This document shows positions 56,580-64,000 of a DNA stretch of 64,000 nucleotides, one piece after another. Both the position numbers and the translations under genes were made by a program. Position 1 is the stretch's first letter, and each line of letters begins with the position of its first letter. The stretch lies in contig NC_044916.1 of the NCBI RefSeq assembly GCF_003576645.1, forward strand, positions 7,847,725 to 7,911,724, read 5' to 3'. The stretch is from Ipomoea triloba. Taxonomy: Eukaryota; Streptophyta; Magnoliopsida; Solanales; Convolvulaceae. The notes under the pieces were generated by a model. The model was not told the origin of the DNA. It was given only the letters and a program-made list of their open reading frames with translations, and did no database searches.

Positions 56580-57249
56580 GCAGAATCAAGCACGAAAGCC
56601 AGACAACAAGCAACACTAAGACTAGCGAGAGAAACCGATGAGATCGATCGGAGAAAGGCACTGAAAATTGCGTAAACCCTAGGAAAACCTAGTAGGGGAG
56701 ACGAAACCCTAGATACACTAGAGAGAGATTCATATCCTTTTAGATCTAGTCAACACATGTACGTACTGTGTATAAATGAATATAAATAAACATATGAATC
56801 TAATGTGGATTAGTGGATGTATATAACATTTGAACAAAGTCATGCAACAAACATATATGTTAAATATGCTATGTAAAATATTAAATATGTATGTGTGTGC
56901 TGTGTATATATATAATATATTTTATTTAATTTATATTTAATACTAATATAAATTACATGTAACATATTAATCAAAGTCTTATTAACATCATTTTAAAATA
57001 TTAAAAAACATAATTACACAACAAATTTAAGGGTAGGGGGTTAGGTGGGTGGGAATATGCATTATACGGGTTGGACTGTATAACCCACGGGCCAACCCGC
57101 ATAACCCGTACTCCCACACGGGTTATACGACCCGAGTAAAAAATGGGCCGGGCTAGAAATTCTCTAGCCCAACCCGTGTAATTAACGGGTTGGTTGGGCC
57201 CGTTTTGACAGCTCTAGACATAGTACAACCGGATACTAAAGTTTTTATT

Positions 57250-58081
57250 CTTATTTTTTGAGTTAATATCTAATATAGTTCTCGATTATAGGCCCTGTTT
57301 GGTAAATGACTGTTAGCTAATTGGGTTGGCTGTTTGGGATAGAAGGTATGATTTGTCGATAACATTAGCTGATTGTAGAAAGTTATTTGATAAATTAGCT
57401 GTTAGCTGATAGCTGTTTGGTATAATTTCTTTTCTCAAAAAGCTAATTGAAAATGCTGTTTTGAGTAGCCTTTTGAATTTTAGTATTTTGGAGTTACAAA
57501 AAGCTTATTAACTTATAACTAATAGTGGTCAAATAAGCCAAAATTAGCTGATAGGCTGATTATTTACCAAACAGGGCCATAATGATTTTACCCAATTTAA
57601 TCATAAATGACTTTTTATGCTTAATTTTGTCATCAACTTTGATGGTTTTATAAGTGAACGGTTAGAAATAATGTCCTAATGGTAATTTCTCATCCTTTAT
57701 CCCATTTGGGATGGTTCCTTCTTCTTCCCCTTATTAAGATCCAAGTATAAATGTAAATCTTCATACTCAAATATTTATTTACTCTGTATTTATTTATTTA
57801 GGGTTGAAGTTGATTTGGGTACGATGATTTGCATTTCTGCATGGATCTTAATAAGAGGAAAGAAGAAGAAATCATCCCAAATGGGATGAAGGATGAGAAA
57901 TTACCATTAGGACCATGTTCTAATCGCCGCCAACTAACCAAATTTTTAACAAAAGGACTAAATTGTGTAAAACATCAAAGTCGATGACTAAAATAAATTG
58001 AGCGCAAAAAGCCATTTAAAACTAAATTGAGTAAAACCACTATAGCCGATGACTATATTGAGTATTAACTCCTTATTTTAT
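57250..58081. mobile_element. Mutator-like TIR element interrupted by a MITE
   Basis: Body 57260-58071. GAGTTAATATCTAATATAG pairs with CTATATTGAGTATTAACTC, the same terminal family as the palindrome at 35516. Flanks CTTATTTTTT and CTTATTTTAT are a weak 9-10 bp duplication. Inner arms pair further (TCCCATTTGGGAT near 57700 and ATCCCAAATGGGA near 57875). A MITE sits in the left arm. Confidence 0.7.
57288..57581. mobile_element. Foldback MITE GGCCCTGTTTGGTAAA, nested
   Basis: Body 57291-57578, flanked by ATA. GGCCCTGTTTGGTAAAT pairs with TATTTACCAAACAGGGCC, and interior GTTAGCTAATT/AATTAGCTGAT arms also pair. Confidence 0.75.
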
Positions 58082-58410
58082 TGTTACTATTAGGGGTAAA
58101 GCCAATAGTCATGATTTTTTTTGTAAATTTTTCAGGTCACATGAGAAAGAGAAAATAGAGGAAAACAAATAAAGCTATCAAGGGGAAAAAAAAAAAAAGG
58201 AACAAAGGGAAATGGAATTTACACTCCCGATGGGTGTGACACTCGTGAAAATGACGCTGTTTTTTTTTCCATCCCTTTATCTCTCTTTGCATGGTTTTAT
58301 GACTTTTATCTTTCTCACACATCTCTCTTCCAAATCATCATCATCTCTCATCTCCAACAAAGAAAAAAAAAACTATTGATGAGAATGCTCATTGTTGTTG
58401 TTGCTGCTGC
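58082..58410. repeat. Possible MITE fragment
   Basis: CCAATAGTCATGATTTTTTT at the left and AAAAACTATTGATGAGAATG at the right are weakly complementary. No clean target duplication. Confidence 0.35.
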
Positions 58411-58540
58411 TGCTGCTACTACTACTACTATTGGTGAGAATGCCCTTATTGTTGTTGTTGTTGCTGCTACTACTACTACTATTATTATCCTTATTATTGT
58501 TATTGTTGTTGTTGTTGTTGCTACTACTACTACTTACATA
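58380..58540. repeat. Compound trinucleotide repeats, duplicated
   Basis: A block of GTT, GCT and ACT repeats following TGGTGAGAATGC or TGATGAGAATGC occurs twice, then extends into ATT/GTT and ACT repeats. Confidence 0.85.
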
Positions 58541-59012
58541 ATTTAAATGTTATTTTAGACCAAAATCAAAAATACAATACTGATTACTATGTCGGACATA
58601 CTATCAAATAATGTACATTCAATATAAAAATAATGTACTTTTAATATATATTTTTTTGAATGTACTTTTAATATATTAAAAATGTATATTGTATTCAAGG
58701 AATGTATATTATTTGTGTACTAGTCTACTGAATGTACATTATATTGTATAATGTACATTCAGTATACAAATAATATACATCTAATATATTAAAAATGTGC
58801 TTTTTATTATGATCCATATAACACTATGTGGACCATGGTCCACACAATAATTTGACAAGGCGGACCTGATTCGTAGTAGAATTTGTCAATACTTTTGGAA
58901 CAGGCCTAAAAAATTCTACTTGTGCAACTTTATAGAAATATAATTGTTTTTGGGCCAACGGCTTAGGTTTTTGATTTAGTGAACCACATTGTGGATCAAA
59001 CGAACATTGACA
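58541..59012. repeat. ATGGTCCAC-type AT-rich repeat and flank
   Basis: ATAATGTACATTCAATATA and related phrases repeat, ending in the palindrome GGACCATGGTCC (58830-58841). No gene. Confidence 0.5.
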
Positions 59013-59493
59013 CTGTAAAAGGGGCAAATTATGCTATAGACATGGGTCTACCTTGCAAGGTAGATCTAGGTCTATGTTCACAATTTAAAATTTTTATATT
59101 TAATTTTAAAATTTTATGTTCATAATTTAAAAATTGTATATTGAAAATTTTAAATTTTAATATACAAAATTAAATTATTCAATATTCACAATTTTTAACT
59201 CTATATTCACAATTTTGTTATTATAGATTAAAAAATTGTGTTATATTATTGAATATAGAGTTATGAAAGTGTGAATATAGATTTCTGAAATTGTGAATAT
59301 AAAATTATGTAATTGTGAATATATAATTCAGAAATTATGAATATAGAGTTCAAAAATTGTGAACATAGAATTTAAAAATTGTGAACATAAAGTTCTAAAA
59401 CTGTGAACATAGAGTTCTAAAATTATGAATATGGACATGGGTCCATCTTACAAGGTGGATCCGGGTCCATGGCATAACAATTGCTATAAAAGG
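59013..59493. mobile_element. Mutator-like TIR element with ATTCACA repeats, second copy
   Basis: Body 59023-59483, flanked by CTGTAAAAGG and CTATAAAAGG (10 bp, one mismatch). The ends GGCAAATTATGC and GCATAACAATTG pair, continuing into ATGGGTCTACCTTG-type sequence. It is related to 13802-14352. Confidence 0.78.
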
Positions 59494-59640
59494 TAGACCC
59501 GAATTTTAAAATACATATTTATATATTGTATGTTCCCAATTTACATATTGAATGTTCACATTTTTGTTTACTGAATGTTTACGATTTATATACTGAATGT
59601 TCACAACTTACATACTAAATGTCTACAATTTACATACAGG
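59494..59640. repeat. Short tandem-like GAATGTTCACAATTTACATA repeats
   Basis: The ~22-bp phrase recurs about five times here and again at about 61540-61640. Confidence 0.6.
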
Positions 59641-60887
59641 GGGATGTATTCAACCATAACATTCATAGAATTTTAAAGACTTTTATGAACTTTAAAAGTT
59701 TGGAGGTATTCAATTCAAACTTTTAGAGAGTATTTAAAAGTCATGCGGTATTCGATCAAGATTTTTAAAGAGTTTTTAAAAGTCATGTGGTATTCAATTA
59801 AAACTTTTAAAGAATCTTTAAAAGTCATGTGGTAGTCAAAAAGTTATGAATTTGTAAGGACTTTTTAATTTTAGAACTTCTACTTTTCCTTCTCAAATAT
59901 AAATAGTTGAAATCCAACCCCCAACCCCAAGATTTCAAAATTTTCTTTCTGCGAACACTGAAGGTTTTTTTTTTCTCTCTCTATTTAAACTCTATTTTTT
60001 TCTCCTTATTTAAAATTTTAAACTTTATAAACCTTATACCTAAATTAAATAAATTATTTTTTCTTCATTATCCTATATTTTCTACATACCTAAACTCTAC
60101 CAATTTTTTCTCTCTCCTAAACTTTACAATCTTCCTCTAAAAATTCAAAATAATATTATTTTTATTTCATTGTTGCTTGTATATTTTGATTTTTTTTTCT
60201 AGAAATTTTTATCCCTAACTTCTAAACTTTTTCTCCTAAATACATGAACAGAGTAAATTTTTTATCTATCACCGTTAACTTTTACTATATGTTTCATAAT
60301 ATTCATATGTTTATTCGTAATATATTTTTTCTTTTTTTTTTCTTTTTAACAGCATGCTATTACGAATAGTGAACTATTGTTCGCAATAGCAATTTGAGGC
60401 TACAAAGAGAAGCACTTTGTTGTTGTTAGCAGTCTCATATTGTTATTGCAAATAATAGCTCTTTGCTTGATACCTAGCAGTATATCAAATATAATTTTTA
60501 TATATATTATTAAAAAAATTTTATTTTATGCAACTAGTAATTATATTTTTTTTTAAATATTAATTTCTCAAGAAAAAGTAATTAAATTTTTAAATATTTT
60601 ATTTGAACAATTTTATAACTATAAATTTTAGTGTTTAATATTGTTATGAATTGCTTATGAAAGTTTGCAAGCATGTATTCAATTTAGAATTTTAATGGCT
60701 TTTGTAGACCTTTTAAAATAAAAAAGTTGATAAAAGTTTATGCAAGTTTTTTATACATACTTTTATAGAGTCTTACAAAGTTTTAAAAAGTTTTGAACGA
60801 CTCTATGAAAGTCAATAAAAGTTTATTAAAATCTATCATTTTAAAAGTTTTTAAAAATCTACAAAAGTCATGATTGAATACACTCCA
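59641..60887. repeat. Long inverted-repeat element, GTATTCAAT type
   Basis: Left end GATGTATTCAACCATAAC and right end TCATGATTGAATACACTCC pair. Both sides repeat AAAAGTCATG and AACTTTTAAAG motifs. Target duplication unclear. Copies or pieces are at about 34010 and 46675. ORFs inside have no motif. Confidence 0.6.
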
Positions 60888-61003
60888 CTCTGTGAGAGTC
60901 GAAGCTCCAAAGGGAGAATTGGAAATTTTTCTGATAGGAGATTAGAGCGTTTTTCCTTGGAGATGAAAAATTCGTCCACCGGGTTTAATCAATTTGCAAA
61001 TTC
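60888..61003 (+). pseudogene. ndhH: Plastid-derived ndhH fragment (NUPT)
   Basis: Reads VRVEAPKGEL, IFLIGD, SVFPWR, KIRPPG and INLQI in one frame, the C-terminal part of NADH dehydrogenase-like subunit H. Two stops replace sense codons (GATTAG, AGATGA), both explainable by C-to-T or G-to-A change. It directly abuts rpoB sequence, which is not its neighbour in plastid genomes. Confidence 0.85.
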
Positions 61004-61398
<395 letters not shown>

Positions 61399-62673
61399 TT
61401 CAATTTCTTGATCTCTCCTATTTTCTTTCCAAAAAAAAATCAATTTCTTGATCTATATCTTCAATTTTTGGAAACTTAGAAAGTTCTTCCGTCAAACCTT
61501 GATCAATGAACCTACAAAATCCTTCAAATTGTATCTGAAAAATGTTCACAATTTTTGTTTACCGAATATTCACAACTTACATACTAAATGTTACAATTTA
61601 CATATTGAATGCTCACAACTTTATATACTAAATGTTCACAATTTAAATTAAATCTAGATAGGTTAGAGAACTTTGTCTCTTACTCATGATGTTATTAATG
61701 AATGGTAATTTTAAAAATTATACTTCACTAAGTGTCATATCATTGATTAGAAAATCTAAATATATATATACCCAAAAAACATAATACCTCTCAATTTAAG
61801 TTATATCATTAATTTGTGTATTTTTAATATGCTAATAAAAGTATACATTTTACTTTAAATATTATATATTTTAATTTTATAGAACAAAATTGTCGCTAGT
61901 ACATTCTTATTAAACAAAAATATTCTTATGCTGTTATAACTACACAAAATTGTCACCATTTTTTTTTTTTTTTAAGAATAACCACTTATAATATAAATCA
62001 TATAAACTCCCTCCGAGTCTTTAGTAGACATGTTCCATCCATCACAATATTGGAAATAATTTCCCGACAAAAACACTAGTTTTCAATCAGTCAAATGTAT
62101 GCATGCACGTGCATATAATTCAAACAATCACATGCTTCTGACTTTTAATTGGAAAATTTTATTTTCAAAGTTGTAGGTACTAATATTTATTTATTTATTT
62201 ATTTTTTACTATATTTGGATTGAGTTATAAAAAGAGTTTTGAGATGCTATAGTGTGAGTTATCCTACGTGAGATATATAATAATTTTTTTTTTGTTTGTT
62301 AAAAATGTAATCTACTTTTTTTTTTTTTTTTTATAAACTCAATAAAAATATTACATTAAAATAAAAAAATATTACATTACTCACGTATAGTGGTTTTTGT
62401 AAGGAACTAATATTATGAAAATATTAATTCAAAAAAAATAAACACAAAAAAATAAAGGGTTACAGTTTAAGTTCGAATCGTGTGATATTCACACGCTACT
62501 TAAAACCTTAATTATTTGTTATCTTCCTTAGGTGCTAGGAGCTCAAACAAATAAGCTCGGCAACATGCAATTAGTTTAAAATTAGTTTTGTAACCTTTAT
62601 CATATCAGACAATTTAAGACCACCAATTTGGTATTTGATTTGCACCTTCTTACACACGAGAGATAACCTCTAA
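61399..62673. other. AT-rich intergenic DNA
   Basis: About 61540-61640 repeats GAATGTTCACAATTTACATA-like phrases. No gene supported. Confidence 0.45.
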
Positions 62674-62838
62674 GCTATATCTAGTGGCACTCGGTTGCAC
62701 TCCCACATGGGAGGGGGTGGGTTCGAGCCTCACTGGAGGCAATATTCGCTCTTTGTGCTTCATTTGGTTGAGAAAGTAGTTATGAACATATATTACATTG
62801 TAATATAGTCAATAGTACGCAAAAAGAAAAAAAAAAAT
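62674..62838 (+). mobile_element. tRNA-derived SINE, same family
   Basis: TATCTAGTGGCACTCGGTTG, B box GGTGGGTTCGAGCCTC, and the tail GGTTGAGAAAGTAGTTATG with TGTAATATAGTCAATAG and an A-rich end. Flanks CCTCTAAG and CCTCTAAA may be the target duplication. Confidence 0.8.
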
Positions 62839-63175
62839 TCAAATTCCCTCTAAAAGGGTATGGTATATATACTAGTGTAAACCCACTTTCCTTTCTAATG
62901 TGGATAAAAGCTTATTTCAAGTCACTTTCACCATAATTTTTTAACTTAAATGAGTCTACTTTGATACTCAATTGCTCATTCATCAATTATTCATTTTGAG
63001 CGTACATTATATCAACTTCTTCATCTCACTTCAAAGAATTCGAATCCACCATTGCTAGAAATAAACTAATTTTCGACCACCACAAAATAAATGTTCTGAA
63101 AAAAGCAATGTTTTCTCATTTTCCCGCCGAAAGTATGCGGTGGTTAGAAATTCCGACCACCATCATATAGTGGTC

Positions 63176-63178
<3 letters not shown>
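62839..63178. other. Intergenic DNA with CGACCACC repeats
   Basis: TTTCGACCACCAC, CGGTGGTTAGAAATTCC and CCGACCACCATC occur at about 63070-63170 and could be subterminal repeats of a DNA transposon. No gene. Confidence 0.4.
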
Positions 63179-63211
<33 letters not shown>

Positions 63212-63518
63212 CCAATATTTCTGTGCAAATTGCACAGCTAGGTATTAGCCTGTGCACAACTAGACATTACAAGTTGCCTAATTAGTATCAACAGTTGCAC
63301 AAGCCGACATTACAACTTGTACAAAGTAGTTTTGAAAATTACTTTACAGTGTGCTTTGATAGTAGTTTTTTTAGTGTACAATCAGTTATTATAAGTTACA
63401 CAATCAGGTATTAATAGTTGCACAATCGGGCATAATGAGATGCGCAAAGTAGTTCGCATGGGAAGACTAGTTCTCAATATATATATATGTGTGTGTGTGA
63501 AATTAATTAAAATCAAAT
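63179..63518. repeat. (TA)n and TTGCACAATC-type repeat element
   Basis: TA run at 63179-63210, then repeated GTTGCACAA and ACATTACAA phrases. Looks related to the GTGCAC-rich elements at 14962 and 63519. Confidence 0.5.
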
Positions 63519-63976
63519 AAGAATGGATGCGTAGGAGAATACTAGGAACCAATCAAAGTCATCCATCTAGAAAGATTTATCGGCTTTAAATTAAAGCAGT
63601 GAAAGATGGAAAAACGCGATGGCATTGTTGTAAGTAACTAGAACTTTAAGTATATGTAATAACACTATCGAGTGCACTTAACAATATCATATAGAGTATA
63701 ACAATATAAAATACACCCGAACAACAATATTAAGTGCACTACTTAATAACGTTACCATTAATTGAAGCGAATGTGAAAGGCAATTACTTATTTGCACTCT
63801 AGTTTTAAAGGTTGGAATTTATAGTGATGTTACTTGCACCTTTTACTTGAACATTTACACTTCAAAGTTTGAGTTACTTACAAAAATGCAATCATTTTTT
63901 TAAATTACTTCTGATTCATTAGATATTATCAAATGAACGATTTTGATTAGTTCCCGATTCTATTCGAGCCCCTAGT
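63519..63976. mobile_element. Diverged TIR element of the 14962-15511 family
   Basis: Left GGAACCAATCAAAGTCATCC and right CGATTTTGATTAGTTCCCG pair. The interior again has short GTGCACTTA-type phrases and the right side GTTACTTACAAAAATG. No TA microsatellite abuts directly. A C-run ends the window. Confidence 0.6.
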
Positions 63977-64000
63977 TGACACGAAAGTGCCCCCCCCCCC

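Larger units (their letters stand above)
51566..56773 (-). mobile_element. L1-type LINE, full-length-like but decayed
   Basis: Body 51583-56756 on the minus strand, flanked by a 17-bp target duplication ATGTACGTACTGTGTAT (51566-51582 and 56757-56773). The 3' end carries a short A-tail (T-run at 51582-51588 on the plus strand). Order on the minus strand: short 5' UTR, ORF1 with DUF4283-like domain and zinc knuckle, ORF2 with endonuclease, reverse transcriptase, zinc-binding RVT domain and RNase H. Several stops, frameshifts and one ORF1 deletion make it inactive. RNase H in ORF2 is typical of some plant L1 lineages. Confidence 0.93.
51224..57224. mobile_element. hAT-type MITE, TAGAGCTGTC family, split by a LINE
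   Basis: The outer element is 51232-57216. TAGAGCTGTTAATACGG at the left pairs with CCGTTTTGACAGCTCTA at the right, flanked by the perfect 8-bp duplication GACATAGT (51224-51231 and 57217-57224). Its arms carry GGGTTGGCCC and CCCAACCCGT motifs. It is the same family as 44513-45073. All of 51583-56756 is a later LINE insertion. Confidence 0.88.

Noticed and set aside
59907..60140. 77-residue Phe/Leu-rich ORF that could look like a membrane protein
   Set aside because: Composition follows the T-rich repeat it sits in. No start context or homology.

Overview
The window is nuclear DNA of a flowering plant, most likely a eudicot. It is AT-rich, has spliced genes with short exons, carries a PLS-type PPR gene, and holds Ty3/gypsy Tat-lineage, Ty1/copia, L1-type LINE, SINE, Helitron, Mutator, hAT and PIF/Harbinger sequence plus decayed plastid DNA. 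I cannot name the species from sequence alone.

Three loci look like genuine host genes, all on the minus strand. They are an intronless PPR protein gene (357-2354), a five-exon gene for a coiled-coil protein ending in a DLNxxP (EAR-type) motif (20020-23101), and a short intronless gene with a PNRC-like proline-rich motif (40487-41098). A WD40 sequence at 45420-46636 is a broken, intronless retrocopy of PRL1.

The rest is repeats, often nested. 3528-13574 is a very young Tat-lineage Ty3/gypsy element with a 5-bp target duplication. Its LTRs are identical except for a 36-bp tandem copy. It carries a long 3' region with antisense ORFs and GC-rich hairpin arrays. 17817-19375 is a non-autonomous Helitron whose empty target can be read from a neighbouring repeat. 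27200-28845 is a decayed copia pol fragment split by a 600-N gap that probably contains no missing sequence. 51232-57216 is a hAT-type MITE that received a 5.2-kb L1-type LINE with a 17-bp target duplication. 60888-61398 is plastid-derived DNA joining pieces of ndhH and rpoB, later interrupted by a 240-bp hAT MITE.

Seven Mutator-like elements with terminal inverted repeats and 9-10 bp target duplications are scattered through the window. One is a 1.5-kb near-perfect palindrome and one has gene-like cargo. There are also seven or more Tourist-like MITEs with 3-bp duplications and at least four tRNA-derived SINEs. The window is therefore a few host genes in a dense and partly datable stack of insertions. 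No tRNA, rRNA, CRISPR or bacterial-type operon was seen. Assembly gaps lie at 12218-12295, 27947-28546 and 47463-47491, with a single N at 12810.
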